Program-made: the position numbers and the translations under genes
Assembly (NCBI GenBank): GCA_026314275.1
Contig: CP111109.1
Location: forward strand, 3,906,001 to 3,970,000
DNA from: JAGOEY01 sp017997515
GTDB taxonomy: Bacteria; Pseudomonadota; Gammaproteobacteria; Burkholderiales; Burkholderiaceae_C
Direction of reading: 5' to 3'
DNA: 64,000 nt
Notes under the pieces: generated by a model
Database searches by the model: none
What the model saw: only the letters and a program-made list of their open reading frames with translations
What the model was told of the DNA's origin: nothing
Shown: piece by piece, positions 43,242-52,464 of the stretch
Layout: each line of letters starts with the position of its first letter
How positions within the stretch are numbered: the stretch's first letter is position 1

Positions 43242-44180
43242 CTATTTTCGGCGTTGCCGGAAGATGCGGGTGCTGTTGATCTGAAACCGGATGACAGGCG
43301 CGCTGGTGTCGCCAAACGACACACCCAGTCCGATGTCACCACTGCCGTGCAGGATGCACTCCTCACGGCGCAGCTGGATTTCGGCGTCACTGCCATCAAA
43401 ACGCACCCAGGTGCCAAAACTGCTCACGTCCACCAGCACAAAAGCGCCATTGCGCCAGTCAAGGCGGGCGTGCAGGCGAGACACCCGTGGGTCGGGAATA
43501 CACAAGCCCGCCTCCACGGCACGGCCCATGTGGAATGGCAAATCACCCGGAACACAGCCCCGCTTATGGCCCTCCCATGCCAGCTCGATCTGGCCAAAAA
43601 TGGGGTCTTCCTGGGCGTCAATCTCGGGCAGCGAGGCCTGCATGGTCATCAGGTTCGAGACCACCTCTTCGTGCCATTCGATGTGGCACAGCGGCATCAT
43701 TTCGCTGCGGCCACGGATGCTGACCGGGCCCAGGCTGTGAAACCGCAGGCCGGCTATTTCAGATGCGCTTTGCATCGTGGATTCGGTGGCCCAGATTTCG
43801 CTCGGGCCACACATGTCGCCGACCCGCGCCGCGACGTTGACGGCGTCGCCGTAACAGTCGCCGTCCACCACCACCACTTCACCGGTGGCGATGCCGATCT
43901 TGATTTCTGTGCGCAGGGTGGCGGGCCATCGGGCCAAGCGGATCTGGTGGCTGCGCTGTATTTCCAGGGACGCCGCCAGTGCGTCGGCCGGGTCGGCGAA
44001 CGAACTCAAAACACCATCACCCAGGTTTTTGACCACCTGGCCTTCATGGGCTTCGACGACCTCGCTGATCCAACGGTTGAGTCGGGTGACGGTCTCGGTT
44101 GCTTTGTCGTTCCCCAACGATTCAAAAAGCGCTGTGCTGCCCGTCAGGTCGGTGAATACAACAGTGGTGTGGACACCCAT
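43242..44180 (-). CDS. Class III adenylate cyclase with C-terminal FHA domain
   Basis: 312 residues. The cyclase domain (about 1-165) keeps both metal aspartates (Asp11 in FTDLTGST, Asp55 in LGDGV), the purine-selective Lys51 and Asp112, and the transition-state Asn115 and Arg119 in GDAVNVAAR, so cAMP production is likely. A FHA domain (about 210-295) has GR at 219-220, SRLHA at 234-238 and SFGTW, and should bind phosphothreonine proteins. No kinase gene is adjacent, so a distant partner is implied. Confidence 0.87.
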   Translation of the reverse strand: MGVHTTVVFTDLTGSTALFESLGNDKATETVTRLNRWISEVVEAHEGQVVKNLGDGVLSSFADPADALAASLEIQRSHQIRLARWPATLRTEIKIGIATGEVVVVDGDCYGDAVNVAARVGDMCGPSEIWATESTMQSASEIAGLRFHSLGPVSIRGRSEMMPLCHIEWHEEVVSNLMTMQASLPEIDAQEDPIFGQIELAWEGHKRGCVPGDLPFHMGRAVEAGLCIPDPRVSRLHARLDWRNGAFVLVDVSSFGTWVRFDGSDAEIQLRREECILHGSGDIGLGVSFGDTSAPVIRFQINSTRIFRQRRK

Positions 44181-44519
44181 TGAGAAGGGCTTTTCTGAAA
44201 GTTATATGTAAAACAGTGTAATTGAGAAACGGACGCTGCATGGTGCACAAACGCTGGGCTTGCCCGAATCTCTTTTTTTACGCGGCATCCACGCAACGTT
44301 TGTTGGCGGGCCTACGCCGACACACCACAGGCCCCAAGCGCCAAAAGGCCCATATTGAACAGAAAATACTTCAGCTTTGTGTCGAAAGGACTTGATTCAT
44401 ATGTTGTTTTTGCTCAACGCAGCCAAGCAGCCAAAAGCCTGAATTACTTGCCTTTGCGCCATGACACGCGTAACTTGAACAACCCGTCACCCTCTTCGAG
44501 ACATCGGCAACGTTCAAAA
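44181..44519. other. Intergenic region, about 340 bases
   Basis: No convincing gene, RNA or operator. The AT content is above the local average near 44190-44230 and 44355-44420. An upstream open reading frame in the frame of the next gene (to 44355) looks non-coding by base use. Confidence 0.4.
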
Positions 44520-44873
44520 ATGCGCTGGAGCAAACCCAATATCCGCAGTGGCATGCATTCGTTGCTGGGCAAAAGCAGCCCAGCCGCTGCTGTGGACAGG
44601 GATGCACATATTGAAGCCATCCGCAACGCGATGTTGTTGTGCCTGGAGCCATTCACCGACCACAGCGACCGGCATTTTGTGCAGGTTCAGAACCGTATCC
44701 GCTTCTGCACCAATGCAGAAGACCTCTGGTACCTGCGCGGTGATGTCATGGCCTTGCTGTCAGCCTCGCGCGGAGAGTTGGCGGCGCGCCACAGTGTGGA
44801 CGGGCTGGCCCCTCTTTTTGAAGGCATGCTGCCACGCAGCCTGACCGACCGCCCTGCCCGTCTGCGGCACTGA
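44520..44873 (+). CDS. Hypothetical protein of about 117 residues
   Basis: Not assigned to a family. From the ATG at 44520 (or 44553) it reads RWSKPNIRSGMHSLLGKSSP, then a helical region with HIEAIRNAMLLCLEPF and a conserved-looking WYLRGDVMALLSASRGE. The frame extends upstream to 44355, but that part has a different base composition. No signal peptide or membrane helix. Similar proteins are remembered from other Comamonadaceae, without function. Convergent with the carboxypeptidase gene. Confidence 0.6.
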   Translation: MRWSKPNIRSGMHSLLGKSSPAAAVDRDAHIEAIRNAMLLCLEPFTDHSDRHFVQVQNRIRFCTNAEDLWYLRGDVMALLSASRGELAARHSVDGLAPLFEGMLPRSLTDRPARLRH

Positions 44874-44888
44874 CACGCCGGCACTTGC

Positions 44889-45905
44889 TCAGTGCGCGTG
44901 GCCCCAGTACAGCAGGGCATCACGCCCCTCCACCGACAAAGACACGTGGGCTCCCACGGGCAGCATCACTTTGGTGGCCACATGGCCATACGGAAGGTTG
45001 GTCAGCACCGGCACCTTGACCTGCTGGCGCAGCCAGTCCACCACGGTCTGCAGCTTGTAGCCCTTGTCATGGGGCACCAGTTTGAAGTCGGTGAACTGGC
45101 CCATCACAATGGCTTTTTGCTGCGCCAGCACACCGGCATGCAGCAGCTGTGTGAGCATACGTTCCAGGCGGTACGGGTGTTCGTTCACATCCTCCAGAAA
45201 CAGGATGCCGCCGCGCACACTGGGCAGGTAGGGCGTGCCAACCAGGGACGACAGCACGGCCAGGTTACCGCCCCACAACTGGGCTTTTTTGGTATAAAAA
45301 TCACCTGTAGCGCCCGTCTTTGCTGCGCCTTCAGCTACCAAACTTGTAGTGCCAGTTGCTTTCTCTTTCGGCATACGCCAGCCGGTGCCTTCACCATGCC
45401 CGGTCAACAGGTCGTCAAAACAGGCTTCCATGATGTCGTCGGGCACACCTTCCACGCCAAAGTCCGAGCCCAGCGCGGGGCCGGCCCAGGTGACGGCACC
45501 GGTCTTGGCCAGCACCGCGTTCTGGAAGGCGGTGAAGTCGCTGACACCCACAAATTTCATGCCTTTTTCCACCGCATTGGCCACGGCTTTGTAAGGCAGC
45601 TGGGGCAGCAGGCGTGTGAGGCCATACCCCCCGCGCGAGATCAGCGCCACATGGGCACCACTGGCGGCCGCGCGGCCAATGGCGGCGATGCGGGTGGCGT
45701 CGTCCCCGGCAAACCGCAAATGGCTGGCCAGTGCGGCTTCGTCCACCTCCACCTCGTGCCCTAGGGCTTTGAGCCGTGTAATGCCGCGCTTGAACGCAGC
45801 CTTGTCGCGCACGGCGCTGGACGGGGAGTAGATGTAGATGTGTTTGCTGCCATGGTCGTGCCCGCAGTGGGCGTGGTCGTCATGGTGATGGTGGTGCTGG
45901 GACAA
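44889..45905 (-). CDS. LD-carboxypeptidase (S66 family) with in-frame repeat
   Basis: 338 residues, 30 more than usual. LD-carboxypeptidases trim murein tetrapeptides. The family block VALISRGGYGLTRLLPQLPY has a Thr where the catalytic Ser normally stands (G-G-Y-G-x-S). The later motifs LEDVNEHPYRLERML and YGHVATKVMLPVGAH (catalytic Glu and His) are kept. The N-terminus is a His/Asp-rich tail (MSQHHHHHDDHAHCGHDHG). The extra residues, LVAEGAAKTGATGDFYTKK, come from dispersed repeat A. Activity with Thr is unproven. Confidence 0.78.
   Translation of the reverse strand: MSQHHHHHDDHAHCGHDHGSKHIYIYSPSSAVRDKAAFKRGITRLKALGHEVEVDEAALASHLRFAGDDATRIAAIGRAAASGAHVALISRGGYGLTRLLPQLPYKAVANAVEKGMKFVGVSDFTAFQNAVLAKTGAVTWAGPALGSDFGVEGVPDDIMEACFDDLLTGHGEGTGWRMPKEKATGTTSLVAEGAAKTGATGDFYTKKAQLWGGNLAVLSSLVGTPYLPSVRGGILFLEDVNEHPYRLERMLTQLLHAGVLAQQKAIVMGQFTDFKLVPHDKGYKLQTVVDWLRQQVKVPVLTNLPYGHVATKVMLPVGAHVSLSVEGRDALLYWGHAH
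45285..45350. repeat. Dispersed repeat A, copy 6, inside the carboxypeptidase gene
   Basis: GGTATAAAAATCACCTGTAGCGCCCG..GCTGCGCCTTCAGCTACCAA is read in frame on the minus strand as LVAEGAAKTGATGDFYTKK. Confidence 0.65.
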
Positions 45906-45976
45906 ATCGCGCTCAGGCCAGATGGGTATCTGCGGCCTGCTCCGAAGTAAGGGATAGAGGGGGACGGGTTTTCCCG

Positions 45977-47245
45977 TCAGGGCTGGAAGTATTCCACAGC
46001 CTCGCGGGCCACTTCAGCCATTTGCTCTGGCGCAAGGGGGCCGGTGTTGGGCACCACGTGGGGTGGGGGGCTGTTACGAATGGTCGGCCAACCCGGCACC
46101 GTGCCTGGTGCGCCGACCACCATGAAACTGCGGCCCGTCCAGGTGTTGTGCCAGAAGTCACGTGTGGTGCGGGACACTTCACAGCCCTCGCCGTCCAGAC
46201 CTTTTGACAGCAGGGCAGGAAAGGCGCGCAGTGCAGCGCTGTGCCCCCGGTCGGGAAACGGTGCGTCGTACACGGCGGTGCCTGCGGGTTGCAGGGTGTC
46301 CAGCACCAGCAAACCCCGGTAACGGTCGGGCGCTGCAGGCGGCAGGGTCAAGCCCAGCAGTCCGCCCTGCCCCGGCGGCACCACCAGAACAACGTTACGC
46401 AGGTCGAGCCGCTCCACCAGCTCCAGCAGGGTCTGGCGGTGCCAGTTGAAGCTGTGTGCGGCCTCTTTTTTGGGTTTGTCACTGCGACCAAAACCCAGCA
46501 GGTCGGGGGCCACCACGCGGTGGCCTGCGGCCAGCCACACCGGAAGTACCGTGTGGTACTGGTAACTCCAGCCCGGGCTGCCGTGCAGGCAGAGCCAGGT
46601 GGTCTGGCGGGTGTCTGCGGGGTGGGTGTGCCCCCCTTCGTCGAGGTAGTGCATCCGCAGCCCGCCCAAGGCTGGCAGGTCACTGGCGTAACGCGGTGCC
46701 CACGGGTAGCCGGGCAGGTCAGCAAAACGCGCGTCGGGCGTGCGTAATGCGTCGTCGCGCAGCGGGTGCTGGGCATGCGCTTCGGCGCGTTGCAGGCTGC
46801 GCCGCTGCTGGAAGAAGTCTTGCAGCACGGCACCACAGGCATCGGCCAGCACGCCGCCCACCACGGTGGTCTGGTGGTTGAGCTGCGGCTGGGCAAACAG
46901 GTTGATGACCGAGCCCACCGCGCCGGTGCGGGGCTCGGTGGCACCAAACACCACCCGCTTCAAGCGGGCGTGCAGCATGGCACCGCTGCACATGGCGCAA
47001 GGCTCCAGCGTGACAAACAGCTCACAACCGTCCAGCCGGTAGTTGCCCAGCACCTGCGCTGCCGCCCGCAGCGCAACGATTTCGGCATGGGCGGTGGGGT
47101 CGTGGCTGGTGATGGGGGTGTTGCGGCCGGTGGCCACCACCACGCCGTCTTTAACCACCACCGCGCCCACGGGCACTTCACCCGCAGCAGCAGCCGCGTG
47201 GGCCAGCGCCAGCGCCTGTGCCATAAAAATTGCGTCGGAACTCAT
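45977..47245 (-). CDS. tadA: TadA tRNA adenosine deaminase fused to a degenerate alpha/beta hydrolase
   Basis: 422 residues. Residues 1-150 are TadA, which makes inosine at A34 of tRNA(Arg): zinc motif HAE at 53-55 and PCAMC at 82-86. Residues 175-422 follow the haloalkane-dehalogenase-like hydrolase fold (LCLHGSPGWSYQYHTVLP, VAPDLLGFGRSDKP). Its nucleophile elbow reads VVPPGQGG instead of VVQDWGG, the acid region reads GAPGTVPG, and the expected catalytic GH reads NTGP. The hydrolase half is probably inactive. TadA should work normally. Confidence 0.85.
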   Translation of the reverse strand: MSSDAIFMAQALALAHAAAAAGEVPVGAVVVKDGVVVATGRNTPITSHDPTAHAEIVALRAAAQVLGNYRLDGCELFVTLEPCAMCSGAMLHARLKRVVFGATEPRTGAVGSVINLFAQPQLNHQTTVVGGVLADACGAVLQDFFQQRRSLQRAEAHAQHPLRDDALRTPDARFADLPGYPWAPRYASDLPALGGLRMHYLDEGGHTHPADTRQTTWLCLHGSPGWSYQYHTVLPVWLAAGHRVVAPDLLGFGRSDKPKKEAAHSFNWHRQTLLELVERLDLRNVVLVVPPGQGGLLGLTLPPAAPDRYRGLLVLDTLQPAGTAVYDAPFPDRGHSAALRAFPALLSKGLDGEGCEVSRTTRDFWHNTWTGRSFMVVGAPGTVPGWPTIRNSPPPHVVPNTGPLAPEQMAEVAREAVEYFQP

Positions 47246-47315
47246 TTGCTATTGATTCAGGAGCTGTCTGCGCACGCTGGATGGGCGCTGGATGCCAATT
47301 TCATTCTTATTTCGA
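47246..47315. repeat. Dispersed repeat A, copy 7
   Basis: GGAGCTGTCTGCGCACGCTGGATGGGCGCTGGATGCC and an AT-rich end, between the small membrane protein gene and tadA. Confidence 0.6.
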
Positions 47316-47332
47316 GGTTGGTCTGGCTGGTT

Positions 47333-47572
47333 TTACTTGTCGTCCGGCAGGGGCCGGGGCTGCTGCAGGGCCGACTCCAGCGCCTGTTTGTACTGCTGCT
47401 GGACCTGCTGGCTTTGTTCGCGCACCGTTCCCGTGGGGGCAGGCACTGAGGCTGCGCCCGGCACTTGCAGGCTGGGCACCACCGCCTGGGTGCTTGCCAG
47501 CTGTTTCTTGGCCAGCACACCCACGATGGCCAGCGCCACCACCAAACCCACCATGCCAAAAACACCACGCAT
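47333..47572 (-). CDS. Small single-pass membrane protein of unknown function
   Basis: 79 residues from the ATG at 47572, which has AGGAG upstream; a start at 47602 is less likely. One transmembrane helix (VFGMVGLVVALAIVGVLAKK) is followed by a Pro/Val/Gln-rich periplasmic tail with QQVQQQYKQALESALQ. Not recognised as a named family, although it often accompanies tadA in Comamonadaceae. It precedes tadA in the same direction. Confidence 0.7.
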   Translation of the reverse strand: MRGVFGMVGLVVALAIVGVLAKKQLASTQAVVPSLQVPGAASVPAPTGTVREQSQQVQQQYKQALESALQQPRPLPDDK

Positions 47573-47619
47573 ACCCAGACTCCTGTGAAGCCACCCAGCC
47601 ACAACGGCCTGCTGACTGT

Positions 47620-48005
47620 AGCGGTTTGTGCTGCGGCTTGGCCTTGGGCCAGTACGCCACGGTTGCGGCGCAGGTGCCAGACGACTTCCGTTTTGCGGTC
47701 AAGGCCCCCAGTGTGGTCAACGATGCCCTGGTGCGGGGTGAAGCCGGGCGGGCCATGCAGGCCAACCCGGCGTTTCTGAGCCCGCAGTTGGCTGTCAATG
47801 GCTGCGTACAGCCCGCGTTGGACGGCGACCCCGACCCGGAAACCCGCGAGACGCTGAGCAAGGGGCCCTCCCCACCGCCGGGGCGGGCTTGAATGCCTAC
47901 ATCACCATCAGCAACAAGGCCGAGGGCAGCGCACCGCTGTCGGTGCGAGCATTGGCAGAAGAAATCCAGCGCCAGCAGGCTGCGAAAATGCAGCCCCCGG
48001 AGTGA
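47620..48005 (+). pseudogene. DUF72 protein remnant
   Basis: Two pieces of a DUF72 (YecE-like) protein. The first (about 47630-47890) has VPDDFRFAVKAPSVVNDALV, ANPAFLSPQL and VQPALDGD. The second, in another frame (about 47889-48005), has NAYITISNKAEGSAPLSVRALA and a stop at 48003-48005. The usual N-terminal and middle parts, together more than 100 residues, are missing, and a frame change joins what is left. No start codon with family support was found. Confidence 0.75.
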
Positions 48006-48040
48006 TCTGCTAGCCCACCTTTTTCAAGGACGTTTTCACC

Positions 48041-48397
48041 ATGACCACCACGATCTACCACAACCCCGCCTGCGGCACTTCGCGTACGGTGCTGGCATTG
48101 CTGCGCGCCAGCGGCATAGAGCCTGAGGTGGTTGAATACCTCAAGACACCACCCACCCGCGAAACCTTGCAAACGCTGGTGGCCTCCCTGGGCGGCTCTG
48201 CCCGCGCTGTGCTGCGCGCCAAAGGGGAGCTGTATGAAAGCCTGGGTTTGGCCGACCCGCAGTGGAGTGACAGCCAACTGGTCGATTTCATGCTGCAGCA
48301 CCCTGCCCTCATCAACCGCCCCATCGTTGTGACGCCCTTGGGCACCAGGCTGTGCCGGCCTGCTGACACCGTGCGCGAGCTCTTGCCGGTGGTGTGA
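48041..48397 (+). CDS. arsC: Arsenate reductase (glutaredoxin-type)
   Basis: 118 residues. ArsC/Spx family: the catalytic Cys11 in YHNPACGTSRTVL, and the NRPIVVTPLGTRLCRP segment with anion-binding arginines. It reduces arsenate to arsenite with glutathione and glutaredoxin. No arsR, arsB or acr3 is nearby, so this is an isolated housekeeping-type copy. It starts 35 bases after the DUF72 remnant. Confidence 0.88.
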   Translation: MTTTIYHNPACGTSRTVLALLRASGIEPEVVEYLKTPPTRETLQTLVASLGGSARAVLRAKGELYESLGLADPQWSDSQLVDFMLQHPALINRPIVVTPLGTRLCRPADTVRELLPVV

Positions 48398-48563
48398 AGA
48401 GGCCAGGTTTTCAACAAAAAAACGACTCTCGCCTGCCACCGACACGGCCTGTCAGTACAAACCTACACACAAACTTGCTTCATTTGCTTACAGTGGTTCC
48501 TAGCTTCACACTCGGCATGCCGCGATGGCTGCAGTGATGGCGACCCACATCCAGGAGACAGTT

Positions 48564-49145
48564 ATGCGCACCCCACCCCGCTCCCGTGTTCCATTCCGTT
48601 GGCCCCTTGCCGTGGGGGCTTTGGCAGTGCTGTCCATGCTGGCGTTGGCAGCGTGTACCACCGTGCCACCGGCCGGGGCCAAACCTGTGGCGGGCTTCGA
48701 TGTGGACCGGTATGCAGGCCATTGGTACGAACTGGCACGCATCGACCACCGGTTTGAAAAAGGCCTCATCAACACCTCAGCCCACTACAGCCGCAACCCG
48801 GACGGCAGCCTCAAGGTGGTGAACCGTGGGTATGACCCGGTGCGCAAGGTCTGGAAACAGGCCGAGGGCAAAGGCCTGTTCACCGGAGAGCCCACCGAAG
48901 CGGCGCTGAAAGTGTCGTTCTTCGGCCCGTTTTATGGCGGCTACAACGTCGTGGCGCTGGACCCGGACTACCAGTGGGCCATGGTGGTTGGCTCCAACCT
49001 GGGTTACCTCTGGATTCTGTCGCGCACCCCCACCTTGCCCACCGGCGTTCGCAGCCGTTTGATGGCACAGGCGCGCGCCATGGGGGTGGATGTGGACAAA
49101 GTGCTGTGGGTGGAGCAAGACCCGTCTGTGGCTCCACCCGGCTGA
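48564..49145 (+). CDS. blc: Lipocalin family lipoprotein (Blc-like)
   Basis: 193 residues from the ATG at 48564 (GGAGAC upstream). A signal peptide ends in the lipobox LALAAC, so it is a membrane-anchored lipoprotein. The lipocalin motif is DVDRYAGHWYELARIDHRFE, and WAMVVGSNLGYLWILSRTP is the second conserved region. Bacterial lipocalins bind lipids and help with envelope stress. Confidence 0.88.
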   Translation: MRTPPRSRVPFRWPLAVGALAVLSMLALAACTTVPPAGAKPVAGFDVDRYAGHWYELARIDHRFEKGLINTSAHYSRNPDGSLKVVNRGYDPVRKVWKQAEGKGLFTGEPTEAALKVSFFGPFYGGYNVVALDPDYQWAMVVGSNLGYLWILSRTPTLPTGVRSRLMAQARAMGVDVDKVLWVEQDPSVAPPG

Positions 49146-49170
49146 TTTGCGAGCACAGCCGCAAACCGCT

Positions 49171-49217
49171 ACTATTTCAATAGCTACTGGCGCACACCCA
49201 GTGTGCGCCAGAGGCTT
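49171..49217 (+). terminator. Terminator made by dispersed repeat A, copy 8
   Basis: CTGGCGCACAC (49187-49197) pairs perfectly with GTGTGCGCCAG (49201-49211), followed by AGGCTTTTTT. The repeat's AATAGCTA head precedes it. It ends the lipocalin transcript and is a clear case of a family copy acting as a terminator. Confidence 0.8.
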
Positions 49218-49232
49218 TTTTATCAAAAAATA

Positions 49233-49877
49233 TCAGCGTGACAGCTGCGTGGCTTCACGCGCCAGCTGCGTGATACGCGCCCAGTCGCCCGCCACGATCG
49301 CGTCGGTCGGCACGATCCACGAGCCGCCCACACAGGCCACGTTCGACAGCGCCAGAAACTCAGGCGCATTGCCCACATGGATACCACCGGTGGGGCAAAA
49401 CAGCACCTCGCCAAAGGGTCCTTGCCAGGCCTTGAGCATGGCCACACCACCGGCCTGCAGCGCGGGGAAAAACTTCAGCTCGGTGTAACCGTCTTCCTGC
49501 GCCATCATGATTTCACCGCCTGTGGCCACACCGGGCAACAGCGGCAGGCTCATGTCGTGGCAGGCCCGGCCCACGGCGGAGGTGTAACCCGGGCTGACCC
49601 CAAACCGTGCACCCGCGAACAGCGCCGCCTGGGCATCTGCCGCGCTGCGGATGGTGCCCGCACCGGCCACGGCTTCGGGCACATCCTTGGCAATGGCCTC
49701 GATACATTGCAGCGCCACCGGTGTGCGCAGCGTGACCTCCAGCATCCGGATGCCACCGGCCACCAGCGCCCGTGCCAAGGGCACAGCGTGCTCTACTTTT
49801 TGCAGCACGATCACGGGAATCACAGGGGCGTCGCGCATCACGTCGCGGGCGGTTAATTTATTTGTCGGGTTTGTCAT
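49233..49877 (-). CDS. eda: 2-keto-3-deoxy-6-phosphogluconate aldolase
   Basis: 214 residues. Class I aldolase of the Entner-Doudoroff pathway, cleaving KDPG to pyruvate and glyceraldehyde 3-phosphate. The Schiff-base lysine is in ELKFFPALQAGG, and the conserved Glu is in RMLEVTLRTP; GAGTIRSAADAQ and FCPTGGIHVGN are family segments. The ATG at 49877 is the family start. It is 28 bases behind edd and co-transcribed with it. Confidence 0.95.
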   Translation of the reverse strand: MTNPTNKLTARDVMRDAPVIPVIVLQKVEHAVPLARALVAGGIRMLEVTLRTPVALQCIEAIAKDVPEAVAGAGTIRSAADAQAALFAGARFGVSPGYTSAVGRACHDMSLPLLPGVATGGEIMMAQEDGYTELKFFPALQAGGVAMLKAWQGPFGEVLFCPTGGIHVGNAPEFLALSNVACVGGSWIVPTDAIVAGDWARITQLAREATQLSR

Positions 49878-49905
49878 TGGATGGTTTTTTACGTTGATCA
49901 GGGGT

Positions 49906-51723
<1,818 letters not shown>

Positions 51724-51739
51724 GGATCGTGGATTTTTT

Positions 51740-51754
51740 GGTAACTTAGTTACA
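51740..51754. promoter_or_regulatory. HexR-type operator of edd-eda
   Basis: On the minus strand TGTAACTAAGTTACC, a 13-bp perfect palindrome (GTAACTTAGTTAC on plus, 51741-51753). It fits the HexR consensus TGTARTNNNAYTACA closely and sits 17 bases before the edd start codon. Confidence 0.65.
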
Positions 51755-51791
51755 GCCGCCATCGTACCGCGAACCAGCCCGTCCGGGCAAC

Positions 51792-51818
51792 AAAAAAGCC
51801 CGGCGAACCGGGCTTTCT
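51792..51818 (-). terminator. Rho-independent terminator after the OmpA-like gene
   Basis: AAAGCCCGG (51795-51803) pairs with CCGGGCTTT (51808-51816) around a CGAA loop, with a run of A on the left (U on the minus transcript). It separates the OmpA-like gene from edd. Confidence 0.8.
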
Positions 51819-51858
51819 GTGGGGTGCATCACGTTCAAGACGTTGCTGGGCACGGTGC

Positions 51859-52377
51859 TCAGTCGATCAGGATCACTTCCACGCGGCGGGCTTCGGCGTT
51901 GTCACCCGTGCCTTGCAGGGCTTCGGGCTTCTTCAGCTCAACCTTGTCTTCGGGCACACCCAGCGTCACCAGCACCACCCGCACGGAGATGGCGCGTTGT
52001 TTGGCCAGCTCTTCGTTGACGGCCTGGTCACCGGTGGCGTCGTGGTAACCCGACACCAGCGCCTTCTTGCCCGACGCCACACCGTTGGCCACGTCGGCCA
52101 GGGCTTCCTTGGCACCCGCGGCCACGTCGGCCTTGCCGGTGGCGAAGTAGAACTTGACGATGCCGTTTTCGAGCTTGATGCTGGCCACGTCGATCACCGG
52201 CAGGATCACCGCTTCGGGCGTGGCCACCACGGCAGCGGCGACGGGCGCACGTGCCGGCTGGATGGCGCGTTTGTAGACCACCACTCCCACCACGGTCGAG
52301 ACGACCAGGGCGATCAGGGCAAACAGGAAACCGAGGGCAAAACGTTGCTGGTCGTCGTTGTCATTGCTGGAAGACAT
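51859..52377 (-). CDS. OmpA-like protein with N-terminal membrane anchor
   Basis: 172 residues. A single N-terminal helix (FALGFLFALIALVVSTVVGVV) is followed by a periplasmic linker and an OmpA/MotB-type peptidoglycan-binding domain: VKFYFATGKADVAAGA, YHDATGDQAVNEELAKQRA and EARRVEVILID. The helix lacks a signal cleavage site, so it is probably anchored to the inner membrane and holds it to the cell wall. Confidence 0.82.
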   Translation of the reverse strand: MSSSNDNDDQQRFALGFLFALIALVVSTVVGVVVYKRAIQPARAPVAAAVVATPEAVILPVIDVASIKLENGIVKFYFATGKADVAAGAKEALADVANGVASGKKALVSGYHDATGDQAVNEELAKQRAISVRVVLVTLGVPEDKVELKKPEALQGTGDNAEARRVEVILID

Positions 52378-52464
52378 CTTCTAAACTCCGAAATATTGGG
52401 CTGATTGGTTGTTGGAACCGAGATTGTCCAACCTTGGAACAACCCAGAATTGTAGAGCCCTCCG

